Source: UBA1732 sp045114235 (GTDB taxonomy: Bacteria > Verrucomicrobiota > Lentisphaeria > Victivallales > UBA1829). Taken from it: a stretch of 64,000 bases of DNA. Positions 44,723 to 53,365 of the stretch are shown here, one piece after another (position 1 is the first letter of the stretch; each line of letters opens with the position of its first letter). The stretch is from contig JBGUKB010000078.1 of NCBI GenBank assembly GCA_045114235.1, forward strand, positions 7,742 through 71,741, read 5' to 3'. The notes under the pieces are model-generated. The model was not told where the DNA came from, ran no database searches, and worked only from the letters and a program-made list of their open reading frames with translations. The translations under genes and the position numbers were made by a program.

Positions 44723-47700
44723 ATGGAACAGCAAATTTTCCGACAGCAACCGCAGGGACTTTACGACCCGCGACAGGAACACGACGCGTGCGGCGTCGGC
44801 ATGGTCGCCGACCTGAACGGGCGTGCATCGCACGATATAGTTAAGAAAGGTATAACCATTCTGTGCCGCCTGATGCACCGCGGCGCGGCGGGAAGCGACC
44901 CGGAGACCGGTGACGGCGCGGGCCTGCTGCTCTCCATGCCGGACGTATTTTTCCGTGCGAAATCCGGCGTGAAGAAACTGCCCGAAGCAGGCAAGTACGC
45001 CGTGGCGATGATCTTCGGCGGACTCGGCGCGGAAAAGGACGTTGAAGAGGTCATCCGCGCGGAAGGCGGCGGCGTCCTCGGCTGGCGCGAAGTCCCGGTC
45101 GTGCCGGAGAAGATCGGCCGTACCGCCCGGAAGAACATGCCGGTGATCCGCCAGCTCTTCATCGACGGGAAAAACTTCGAGGACAACGCGGCGTTCGAAC
45201 GCAAGCTCTTCGTGATGCGCCGCCTGATCGAAAAGCGCAAACTGGACCTTTACATCTGCAGCATGTCGTCGCGCAACATCGTGTACAAAGGCCTGCTGCT
45301 GGCGACCCAGCTGGAACAGTTCTATCCCGACCTCGACGACGAGCTGTTCCGTTCGCGCCTCGCGATCGTGCACCAGCGCTACAGCACGAACACCTTCCCG
45401 ACGTGGCAGCTGGCGCATCCTTTCCGCTACCTGGCGCACAACGGCGAGATCAACACCCTGCGCGGCAACCTGAACGCCATGAAGGCGCGCGAACACCTCC
45501 TGAAAAGCCCGCTCTTCGGCGACGACCTCGCGAAGCTTCTCCCGCTGATCGAACCCGGCCAGAGCGATTCTGCCTCGCTCGACAATATGTTCGAACTGCT
45601 CGTCGCCGCGGGGCGTTCCCCGGAACACGCCATGCTGATGCTGATCCCGCAGGCGTGGGGCGCGAAATATTATATGGGACGCGACGTGCGCGGCTTCTTC
45701 GAATACCACTCCGCGCTCATGGAACCGTGGGACGGACCCGCGGCGATCGCGTTCTCCGACGGCGTGAACGCGGGCGCGATCCTGGACCGCAATGGCCTGC
45801 GTCCGGCGCGTTACACAAAATGTAAAGACGGTCTTTTCGTGCTCGCGAGCGAGACCGGCGTGCTGGACATCCCCGCCGAGGACGTGGAGCTGAAAGGCCG
45901 CCTGAAACCCGGCGAGATCATCCTGCTGGATATGGAAAATCACCGCATCGTGCCGGATTCCGAGGTCAAGAACCGTCTGGCGCGCAGCAAACCGTACCGC
46001 CGCTGGGTCGAGGAAAACCGCCTCTCCGTGCACGGGCTCTTCACCGACATCACCGCCTCGCGCCCGGTGGAGGACCTGACGGCGAAACAGCGTTTCTTCG
46101 GGTACACCCGTGAGGACATGGACGTGATCCTGAAGCCGATGGCGATCCAGGGCAAGGAGCCGGTCGGGTCGATGGGCAACGACGCCGCGCTCGCCGTGCT
46201 CTCCGAACGTCCGCAGCTGCTCTTCCAGTATTTCAAACAGCTTTTCGCGCAGGTCACGAACCCGCCGATCGACCCGATCCGCGAGGAGCTCGTGATGAGC
46301 CTGATGACCTACATCGGCAACAAGGGCAACATCCTGGACGAGACGCCCGAACACGCCCGCCTCATCAAGCTCCGCCGCCCGGTCCTGACCGACGACGAGC
46401 TCCGCCAGCTTCAGAACTTCGGCGTGCAGGGGTATCATTCGCATGTCCTGAGCTGCGGATTCCCGGCGAAGAGCGGGGAAGCCGCATTGCGCGACGCCCT
46501 GAAAAAGCTCGCCGAGGAAGCGGTCGCCGCGGCGAAGGCGGGCGAACACATCCTGATCCTGTCCGACCGCGATCTGCAGCAGGGACAGGCCGCGATCCCG
46601 AGCCTGCTCTCCTGTTCCGCCGTGAACCGCGCGCTGGTCGACGCCGGGCTCCGTCCGGAAACCGGCCTGATCGTGCAGTCCGGCGAAGTGCGCGAGGTGA
46701 TGCACTTCGCGCTGCTGCTGGGCTACGGCGCGACCGCGATCAATCCGTACCTCGCGCTCGCCACGGTGTCCGCTCTGGCGAACTCCGGCGCGATCAACCT
46801 CGACCCTGTGACCGCCGCCAGCAATTACATCAAGGCGGTCGACAAGGGTCTCCTGAAGATCATGTCCAAGCTCGGCATCTCCACGCTCCGCAGCTACCGT
46901 TCCGCGCAGGCGTTCGAGGCGGTCGGCCTGAATCCCGAATTCCTGCAGGAATTCCTCCCCGGCACGGCCAGCCGCGTCGGCGGCATCGGACTCGCCGAGA
47001 TCGCCCATGAAGCCGTCCTGCGCGCTTCCGCCGCGGAAGCCGCCGAATCCCCGCTGCTCCCTGGCGGCGGCCAGTACCGTTACCGCAAGGACGGCGAGGC
47101 GCACCTCTGGACGCCGGAATCGCTGAGCACGTTCCGTCAGGCGGTGCAGACCGGCGACTACAATAAGTTCAAGGAATACAGCCGCATGATCGACGACCAG
47201 GCGCACCACCTGTGCACTCTACGCGGCCTGTTCCAGTTCAAAAAGAAACGCGCGATCTCCATTAACGACGTCGAAAGCGTCGAAAGCATCCTGAAGCGCT
47301 TCGTCTCCGGCGCGATGAGCCTCGGCTCCCTCAGCCCGGAGGCGCACGAGACCATCGCGAAGGCGATGAACGCGGTCGGCGCGATGAGCAACAGCGGCGA
47401 AGGCGGCGAGAACGCCGAACGCTTCGGCACCGAGTTCAACTCCGCCATCAAGCAGGTCGCCAGCGGACGGTTCGGCGTCACGATCGAATATCTCCGCAAC
47501 GCCCGCGACATCCAGATCAAGATGGCGCAGGGAGCCAAGCCCGGCGAGGGCGGCCAGCTGCCCGGCCACAAGGTCAACGAATTCGTCGCGAAGATCCGTC
47601 ACGCCATGCCCGGAGTCACGCTCATCTCCCCGCCGCCTCACCACGACATCTACTCCATCGAGGACCTCGCGCAGCTCATTTACGACCTCCGCAACGCCAA

Positions 47701-49138
47701 TCCGAAGGCGCGCATCTCCGTGAAGCTCGTTTCCGAACTCGGCGTCGGCACGGTCGCCGCGGGCGTCGCCAAGGCGCATGCCGACGTGGTGCTGGTCTCC
47801 GGCCACGACGGCGGCACCGGCGCGTCCCCGCTCACCAGCATCAAGCACGCCGGACTCCCGTGGGAACTCGGCGTGGCGGAAGCCCAGCAGACGCTCGTGC
47901 TGAACGGCCTGCGCGGCAAGATCAAGCTCCAGGTGGACGGCCAGCTGAAGACCGGACGCGACGTCGTCATAGCCGCCCTGCTCGGCGCGGAGGAATTCGG
48001 GTTCGCCACCACGATCCTCGTCTGCATCGGCTGCGTGATGATGCGCCAGTGCCACAGCAACACCTGCCCGATGGGCGTCGCCACACAGGATCCCGAGCTC
48101 CGCAAGCGTTTCGCGGGCAAGCCCGAATACATCATCAACTTCCTGCGGTTCATCGCGCAGGAGGTCCGCGAATATCTCGCCGCGCTCGGACTGCATTCGC
48201 TGGAGGAGGCGTGCGGACGTTCCGACCTGCTCGAAACGAACCACGCGGTCGATTTCTACAAGACCATCCGCCTCGATTTCGGCAAGATCTTCGAACGGGT
48301 CAAGGGCGGCGCGGTGCATTTCGACGCGAACGAAGCGCCGTACGAGCTCGTCAATTTCGACCGCCGCGCCATCCTGCCGAAGCTGAAACTGAACGGCAAA
48401 AAGGAAAGCATTTCCGCCGTCATCACGAACTCCGACCGCACCGCGGGCGCGGAACTTGCCGGGATCGTGGCGGAGAAGTTCGGCGAAAACAAACTCGCCG
48501 AAGATACGATCCAGGTCAACCTCACGGGCGTCGCCGGACAGAGTTTCGGCGCGTTCCTGCCGAAGGGCGTCACGCTCCGCCTCGAGGGCGAGGCGAACGA
48601 CTTCGTCGGCAAGGGCCTCTCCGGCGGCAAGATCGTGATCCGTCCGCCCGAAAACGCGGGCTACGACGCTGAGAACAACGTGATCGCCGGAAACGTGATC
48701 GGGTACGGCGGCACCTCCGGCAAGATCTTCCTCTACGGCATCGCGGGCGAACGCTTCGCCATCCGCAACAGCGGCATGACGCTCGTCGCCGAAGGCGTGG
48801 GCGACCACGGTTGCGAATACATGACCGGCGGCCGCGTGGTCGTGCTCGGACACGTGGGCGTGAACTTCGCCGCGGGCATGACCGGCGGCCTGGCGTACAT
48901 CTACGACGAGAAGGGCCATTTCGACCTCAGCTGCAGCACGGACGGCATCGACCTGGAAAGCATCGAGTCCGGCACCGAAGCCGAGCATGAGCTCAAGTCC
49001 CTGCTGGAGGAATACTTCCACGAGACCGGAAGCAAGAAGGCCGCGCGCATGCTCTCCGACTGGGAGCAGTACCGCCCGAAATTCGTCCGCATCTTCCCCG
49101 TCGAATACCGCAACGCGCTCGCACGCGCCGCCCGCTGA
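44723..49138 (+). CDS. gltB: Glutamate synthase large subunit
   Basis: 1,471 residues. A 22-residue propeptide precedes the catalytic Cys23 in EHDACGVGMVAD; the class II glutaminase follows. The FMN/synthase barrel has LPGHKVNEFVAKIRHAMPG, SGHDGGTGASPLTSIKHAG and the [3Fe-4S] cluster segment CIGCVMMRQCHSNTCPMGV. A C-terminal glycine-rich beta-helix (about 1190-1440) completes the usual length. With GltD it makes two glutamates from glutamine and 2-oxoglutarate. I use ATG 44723, with AAAGG eight bases upstream, rather than ATG 44705, which lies on the ribosome site itself. Expression is sigma-54 dependent. Confidence 0.97.
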   Translation: MEQQIFRQQPQGLYDPRQEHDACGVGMVADLNGRASHDIVKKGITILCRLMHRGAAGSDPETGDGAGLLLSMPDVFFRAKSGVKKLPEAGKYAVAMIFGGLGAEKDVEEVIRAEGGGVLGWREVPVVPEKIGRTARKNMPVIRQLFIDGKNFEDNAAFERKLFVMRRLIEKRKLDLYICSMSSRNIVYKGLLLATQLEQFYPDLDDELFRSRLAIVHQRYSTNTFPTWQLAHPFRYLAHNGEINTLRGNLNAMKAREHLLKSPLFGDDLAKLLPLIEPGQSDSASLDNMFELLVAAGRSPEHAMLMLIPQAWGAKYYMGRDVRGFFEYHSALMEPWDGPAAIAFSDGVNAGAILDRNGLRPARYTKCKDGLFVLASETGVLDIPAEDVELKGRLKPGEIILLDMENHRIVPDSEVKNRLARSKPYRRWVEENRLSVHGLFTDITASRPVEDLTAKQRFFGYTREDMDVILKPMAIQGKEPVGSMGNDAALAVLSERPQLLFQYFKQLFAQVTNPPIDPIREELVMSLMTYIGNKGNILDETPEHARLIKLRRPVLTDDELRQLQNFGVQGYHSHVLSCGFPAKSGEAALRDALKKLAEEAVAAAKAGEHILILSDRDLQQGQAAIPSLLSCSAVNRALVDAGLRPETGLIVQSGEVREVMHFALLLGYGATAINPYLALATVSALANSGAINLDPVTAASNYIKAVDKGLLKIMSKLGISTLRSYRSAQAFEAVGLNPEFLQEFLPGTASRVGGIGLAEIAHEAVLRASAAEAAESPLLPGGGQYRYRKDGEAHLWTPESLSTFRQAVQTGDYNKFKEYSRMIDDQAHHLCTLRGLFQFKKKRAISINDVESVESILKRFVSGAMSLGSLSPEAHETIAKAMNAVGAMSNSGEGGENAERFGTEFNSAIKQVASGRFGVTIEYLRNARDIQIKMAQGAKPGEGGQLPGHKVNEFVAKIRHAMPGVTLISPPPHHDIYSIEDLAQLIYDLRNANPKARISVKLVSELGVGTVAAGVAKAHADVVLVSGHDGGTGASPLTSIKHAGLPWELGVAEAQQTLVLNGLRGKIKLQVDGQLKTGRDVVIAALLGAEEFGFATTILVCIGCVMMRQCHSNTCPMGVATQDPELRKRFAGKPEYIINFLRFIAQEVREYLAALGLHSLEEACGRSDLLETNHAVDFYKTIRLDFGKIFERVKGGAVHFDANEAPYELVNFDRRAILPKLKLNGKKESISAVITNSDRTAGAELAGIVAEKFGENKLAEDTIQVNLTGVAGQSFGAFLPKGVTLRLEGEANDFVGKGLSGGKIVIRPPENAGYDAENNVIAGNVIGYGGTSGKIFLYGIAGERFAIRNSGMTLVAEGVGDHGCEYMTGGRVVVLGHVGVNFAAGMTGGLAYIYDEKGHFDLSCSTDGIDLESIESGTEAEHELKSLLEEYFHETGSKKAARMLSDWEQYRPKFVRIFPVEYRNALARAAR

Positions 49139-49156
49139 GAAAGGAGCAACCTGACT

Positions 49157-50536
49157 ATGATCGAACGCATTCACGATATCTACCGCCCCGCGGACGAACG
49201 CGTCCGCGATTTCAACGAAGTCGAAGTACGCCTCGCCCCGGAGCAGGTCCGCGAGCAGATGCTCCGCTGCCACAACTGCGGCGTCCCCTTCTGTCACGGC
49301 GCGGGCTGTCCGCTCGGAAATGTGATCCCCGACTTCAACAGCGCCGCCGCGGACGGCGACTGGCTGGCCGCCTGGCGCATCCTCTCCGAGACCAGTTTCT
49401 TCCCCGAGTTCACCTGCCGCATCTGCCCCGCTTTGTGCGAAGGCGCCTGCTGCAACGGCGTCAACGACGACCCCGTGATGGTGCGCCAGTGCGAAAAAGT
49501 CATCGTCGAGACCGCCTTCGAAAACGGCTGGGTGAAGCCGGTCGTCCCCGCGGTCCGCAACGGCAAGCGCATCGCCGTCGTCGGCAGCGGCCCGTCCGGC
49601 CTGTACGCCGCCGAGGCGCTGAACCGCGCAGGATTCAGTGTCAAGGTCTTCGAAGCGAACCACAAGCCCGGCGGACTCCTCCGCTACGGCATCCCCGATT
49701 TCAAGCTCGACAAACGCATCATCGACCGCCGCATCTCCCTCATGCGCCAGGCGGGGATTGAATTCCAGACCGACTGCCGCATCGGGCTCGACGTCGCCGG
49801 GCAGTACCTGCTCCGCAACTACGACGCGGTCGTGCTCGCCACCGGCACCCCCTGCGCCCGCGACCTGAACATCCCCGGCCGCGACCTGGACGGCGTCCAC
49901 TTTGCGCTCGAATTCCTGCAGGGACAGAACCGCGTGAACGACGGCGAGCTCCGCGCGCTCCCCGTCAGCGCGAAGGGCAAGCGCGTGCTCATCATCGGCG
50001 GCGGCGACACCGGCAGCGACTGCGCCGGGACCGCGATCCGCCAGGGTGCGGCGAGCGTGAAGCAGGTCGAAATCATGCCGATGCCGCCCGAGACGCGTTC
50101 CGCGTCCACTCCGTGGCCCGCCTGGCCGTGGATGCTCCGCACCAGCTCCAGCCACAAGGAAGGCTGCGAGCGCGAATGGAACGTGGCGAGCGACCGGTTC
50201 CTCGGCGAAAACGGCGTCCTGACCGGGGTCGAGGTGCATTCCGTCAAGTGGGAGACCACGCCCGAAGGCAAACCGCTGAAGCCCATCGCGGTCGAAAACT
50301 CCACACGCGTCATCGAAGCCGACCTGATCCTGCTCGCCATGGGCTTCACCGGAGCCGACCCGAAGGGACCCGCCGCCGATCTCAAGCTCAAATTGACGCC
50401 GCGCAACGGCCTGATCGCCGATCCCGAACGCCGCGTCTACACAGTGGGCGACTGCACCACAGGCGCTTCGCTCGTGGTCCGCGCGATGGCGGACGCGAAG
50501 AAGACGGTTCAGGAAATCATCCGCGATTTAGCATGA
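49157..50536 (+). CDS. gltD: Glutamate synthase small subunit
   Basis: 459 residues. The N-terminal iron-sulfur domain has CHNCGVPFCHGAGCPLGN and CRICPALCEGACCNG. The FAD site is IAVVGSGPSGLYAAEAL, the NADPH site VLIIGGGDTGSDC, and the C-terminal FAD block is YTVGDCTTGASLVV. It passes electrons from NAD(P)H to GltB. The gene is 18 bases after gltB with AAAGGAG upstream. Confidence 0.97.
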   Translation: MIERIHDIYRPADERVRDFNEVEVRLAPEQVREQMLRCHNCGVPFCHGAGCPLGNVIPDFNSAAADGDWLAAWRILSETSFFPEFTCRICPALCEGACCNGVNDDPVMVRQCEKVIVETAFENGWVKPVVPAVRNGKRIAVVGSGPSGLYAAEALNRAGFSVKVFEANHKPGGLLRYGIPDFKLDKRIIDRRISLMRQAGIEFQTDCRIGLDVAGQYLLRNYDAVVLATGTPCARDLNIPGRDLDGVHFALEFLQGQNRVNDGELRALPVSAKGKRVLIIGGGDTGSDCAGTAIRQGAASVKQVEIMPMPPETRSASTPWPAWPWMLRTSSSHKEGCEREWNVASDRFLGENGVLTGVEVHSVKWETTPEGKPLKPIAVENSTRVIEADLILLAMGFTGADPKGPAADLKLKLTPRNGLIADPERRVYTVGDCTTGASLVVRAMADAKKTVQEIIRDLA

Positions 50537-50593
50537 TTTGGCATGTTTCAGAGAGATTTGACGCGAAACACGAAAGGAGATGGTGTTTTCCTC

Positions 50594-50622
50594 TTGATAA
50601 AACACGACCGAACATGTATATT
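50594..50622 (+). promoter_or_regulatory. Promoter of the NifA-like regulator
   Basis: TTGATA (50594-50599), a 17-base spacer and TATATT (50617-50622). The -10 box ends eight bases before the ATG, so the mRNA should be leaderless or nearly so. Confidence 0.7.
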
Positions 50623-50630
50623 ATATCATC

Positions 50631-52160
50631 ATGAATAATCTCGCCAATCCGCAACTCCTCGTCATTCAGAAGGTCAGCTCGGTCATCACCCGTGAACGCG
50701 ATGTACAGGCGCTCCTCGAAAGCGTCCTCTCCATCCTCGAAAGCGACATGGGCATGATCCGGGGCACGTTCGCCCTGCTGTACGGCGATACCCTGAAGAT
50801 TGAGGTCTCCTGCGGACTGGCGGAAACCGAGAAGAAGCTCGGCCACTACCGCATCGGCGAGGGCATCACCGGACACGTCGCCGAGACCGGGCACAGCCAT
50901 GTGATCCCCGACATCAGGAGCGACAGCCGGTTCCTGAACCGCACGGGCGCACGGCATTACACGGAACAGGTCGCATTCATCTGCGTCCCGCTGATCCACC
51001 ACGAACACGTGATCGGCACGCTCTCCATCGACCGTCCCGTCCTCCCGGACACCGACCTCGACAGCGACGTCGCCTTCCTGGAGATCATCGCGAACATCAC
51101 CGCCGACGCCGCGGCCGCCTGCGTAGAGATCCACGACGAACGCGAATCTCTCCTCGAAGAAAACCGCAAGCTCCGCAGCATGCTCCAAAAGGCTCCCGGC
51201 AAGATGATCGGCAATTGCCGCGAGATGCAGCTCGTTTACGAACAGCTCCAGCAAGTCGCCCCGTCCGACGCCACGGTCCTCATCCGAGGCGCGAGCGGCA
51301 CCGGAAAGGAACTCCTCGCGCGCGCCATCGTGGAACTCTCCGGCCGCAAGGACAAGCCGTTCATCACGCTGAACTGCGCCGCCCTCCCGGAAAATCTCGT
51401 CGAAAGCGAGCTCTTCGGACACGAAAAAGGCGCGTTCACGGGCGCGGTCAGCCGCCGCATCGGTCGCGCAGAAGCCGCAGACGGCGGCACGCTCTTCCTC
51501 GACGAGATCGGCGACCTGACCATGCAGACCCAGGTCAAACTCCTGCGTTTCCTCCAGGAACGCACCTTCTCCCGCGTCGGCAGCAACGAGGAGCTGCATT
51601 CCAACGTGCGATTCCTCGCCGCCACCAGCCGCAACCTCGAGGAGCTGATGGAGAAGAAGCTCTTCCGCGAGGACCTGTACTACCGCCTGAACATCTTCCC
51701 CATCATGATGCCGCCCCTCGCCCAGCGCAAGAGCGACATCATCCTGCTCGCCGAATATTTCATCGAAAACCTGAACGTGAAGTACAATAAGGCGATCCGC
51801 AAGCTCTCGCCCGGCGCGATCCACCTGCTGATGAACTACAGCTGGCCCGGCAATGTCCGTGAGCTCGAAAACTGCATGGAGCGCGCCGTGCTCACCGCCA
51901 CCGACGACTGCGTCCAGGCGCAGAACCTGCCGCCCTCGCTCCAGGCCGCCGGCGCGTCCTCCTCGGGATCGCCCGCCGCCGTGCTCGGCGACGATTCCTC
52001 CACGCTCGAAGTCCTGCTCGCCAACTACGAACGCCAAATCCTCCAGGACGCCATCCGCAAGAACGACGGCAATCTCTCCGCCGCCGGACGCAAGCTCGGC
52101 CTCTCCCCGCGCATGATGAACTACCGCATGAACCGCCTCGGCCTCAAAAAAGAGTCCTGA
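50631..52160 (+). CDS. NifA-like sigma-54-dependent activator
   Basis: 509 residues in the NifA arrangement. An N-terminal GAF domain (about 20-175) is followed by a central AAA+ domain (about 190-420) with GASGTGKELLARAI (Walker A), the sigma-54 contact loop GAFTGA, and GGTLFLDEIGDL (Walker B). A Fis-type helix-turn-helix ends the protein (SAAGRKLGLSPRMMNYRMNRLG). It should activate sigma-54 promoters in response to nitrogen state, through the GAF domain and perhaps the neighbouring PII protein. Three sigma-54 promoters in this window (purF, gltB, glnK) are the obvious targets. No nif genes are seen. There is no ribosome site, and a -10 box lies just before the ATG. Confidence 0.9.
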   Translation: MNNLANPQLLVIQKVSSVITRERDVQALLESVLSILESDMGMIRGTFALLYGDTLKIEVSCGLAETEKKLGHYRIGEGITGHVAETGHSHVIPDIRSDSRFLNRTGARHYTEQVAFICVPLIHHEHVIGTLSIDRPVLPDTDLDSDVAFLEIIANITADAAAACVEIHDERESLLEENRKLRSMLQKAPGKMIGNCREMQLVYEQLQQVAPSDATVLIRGASGTGKELLARAIVELSGRKDKPFITLNCAALPENLVESELFGHEKGAFTGAVSRRIGRAEAADGGTLFLDEIGDLTMQTQVKLLRFLQERTFSRVGSNEELHSNVRFLAATSRNLEELMEKKLFREDLYYRLNIFPIMMPPLAQRKSDIILLAEYFIENLNVKYNKAIRKLSPGAIHLLMNYSWPGNVRELENCMERAVLTATDDCVQAQNLPPSLQAAGASSSGSPAAVLGDDSSTLEVLLANYERQILQDAIRKNDGNLSAAGRKLGLSPRMMNYRMNRLGLKKES

Positions 52161-52201
52161 CGCCCGGTTCAATCAAGCTCTAGTTGGGGCACTTTTTTCT
52201 T

Positions 52202-52729
52202 TTAAAATAAATCCGCCGCCTTTTTCACCGGGAGGATGAGGGCGAACTCGTAGTCGGGGTCGGCGGGGGTGCCGGGGGAATAGCTCTCGATGTCGATGCC
52301 GAGGCCATGATATTCCGGGTGGTTTTTCAGCCAAACGCCGTATGCGGCGGTATAAAGCTCCTGCAGAGAGTTCGACAGCGCGCCTTTGCGGCGGAATTCC
52401 GCCCAGTCGGATTCGGGGATCGTCAGGAGTTTCATGCCTTCCGGGACTGCGCCGCCCAGGTATTCGCCGCAGATCATGTATTCGAATTCATCCCGCCCCT
52501 CGCTTTGCAGACAGCGGCAGACGGCGTACTGGCCGATGCGGTTGTCGAACACGGCGTGTTCCTCCGGCGTTTCCGGCTTCATCGTCCGCAGCAGACGTTC
52601 GAACCGCTTCGAATACTGTTCGTTCCAGAACTCCGGGCACTTTGTAGGGCCCTCGTCGTGCCGGATGACGGTGGAGAAGCCGATGAATGTAAATTCGCTG
52701 CGATGCGTGACGACGGGCCGGATATCCAT
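52202..52729 (-). CDS. GyrI-like effector-binding domain protein
   Basis: 175 residues from MDIRPVVTHRSEFTFIGFS. The stand-alone domain resembles AraC effector-binding/GyrI-like proteins: DEGPTKCPEFWNEQYSKRF, YMICGEYLGGAVPEGMKLLTIPES and WLKNHPEYH...GIDIESY in the usual order. Such proteins bind small hydrophobic or cationic ligands; the ligand here is unknown. AAGGAA lies eight bases before the ATG, and the gene has its own strong promoter, so it is probably independent of the nitrogen genes around it. Confidence 0.8.
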   Translation of the reverse strand: MDIRPVVTHRSEFTFIGFSTVIRHDEGPTKCPEFWNEQYSKRFERLLRTMKPETPEEHAVFDNRIGQYAVCRCLQSEGRDEFEYMICGEYLGGAVPEGMKLLTIPESDWAEFRRKGALSNSLQELYTAAYGVWLKNHPEYHGLGIDIESYSPGTPADPDYEFALILPVKKAADLF

Positions 52730-52772
52730 GATTCGTTTCCTTGTTCGGGTTGAGGTGTTCAAAAACTCTAAT

Positions 52773-52801
52773 AATGTACCGCCTGCCGGACACTTTGTCA
52801 A
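52773..52801 (-). promoter_or_regulatory. Promoter of the GyrI-like gene
   Basis: On the minus strand a perfect TTGACA (52801-52796), a 17-base spacer and TACATT (52778-52773). Confidence 0.8.
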
Positions 52802-52854
52802 CCCCCTGCCCCGCATTCCGCCTCAAAAACGCCCGTGGAAGCTGGAAGTCCTGT

Positions 52855-52871
52855 TTTACATTTTCTGTCAA
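52855..52871. promoter_or_regulatory. Palindromic activator site upstream of glnK
   Basis: TTTACA-TTTTC-TGTCAA matches the purF/gltB sites with one changed base. A weaker half-site, TGTAAA, at 52885-52890 may form a second site centred 19 bases downstream. Confidence 0.5.
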
Positions 52872-52935
52872 CATATCAACTTTTTGTAAAACATTTCCGT
52901 CGTCATCTCCGGTCGTTTCGCCTGAAAATGTACTT

Positions 52936-52951
52936 TGGCACGGGATGTGCT
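52936..52951 (+). promoter_or_regulatory. Sigma-54 promoter of glnK-amtB
   Basis: TGGCACGGGATGTGCT matches the -24/-12 consensus and shares its first 11 bases with the gltB promoter. Confidence 0.85.
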
Positions 52952-52996
52952 AACCGTTCCGGCGTAACCTCAACATCCTTTCAGGAGAATCACGAC

Positions 52997-53338
52997 ATGA
53001 AACTGATCATCGCGTACATCCAGCCCGACCGGCTGAATCCCGTCAAGCAGGCGCTTTACGCCCGCAGCATCTTCAAAATCTCCGTCACGAACGCGCTGGG
53101 CTGCGGCCAGCAGCGCGGATACGTCCACATGTGGCGCGGCGCGCTTCAGGAAGTCAACCTGCTGAAGAAGGTGCGCCTGGCGATCGCGGTCAACGACGAG
53201 TTCGTCGAGACGACCATCGAAGGCATTTGCGAAGGCGCGCGCACCGGACACATCGGCGACGGCAAGATCTTCGTGCTCCCCATGGACGAGTGCATTCGCA
53301 TCCGCACGGGCGAACGCGGCAAAGAGGCAATCGGATAA
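52997..53338 (+). CDS. glnK: PII nitrogen regulatory protein lacking the uridylylated tyrosine
   Basis: 113 residues. It aligns without gaps to E. coli GlnB: DRLNPVKQAL, the T-loop CGQQRGYVHMWRGALQEVN, then TGHIGDGKIFVLP and RIRTGERG for the ATP/2-oxoglutarate site. At position 51, where GlnB/GlnK have the modified Tyr, it has Gln; Tyr46 is also replaced, by Trp. Control by GlnD uridylylation is therefore unlikely, leaving direct ATP/ADP/2-oxoglutarate sensing. It lies 27 bases before amtB, the usual pair, in which GlnK blocks the ammonium channel. AGGAGA precedes the ATG. Confidence 0.93.
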   Translation: MKLIIAYIQPDRLNPVKQALYARSIFKISVTNALGCGQQRGYVHMWRGALQEVNLLKKVRLAIAVNDEFVETTIEGICEGARTGHIGDGKIFVLPMDECIRIRTGERGKEAIG

Positions 53339-53365
53339 CCCCGCAACATCGAAAGGAATTCAATT

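Noticed and set aside
44702..50239. Two long minus-strand frames opposite gltB and gltD
   Set aside because: They mirror the glutamate synthase genes and show no family motifs.
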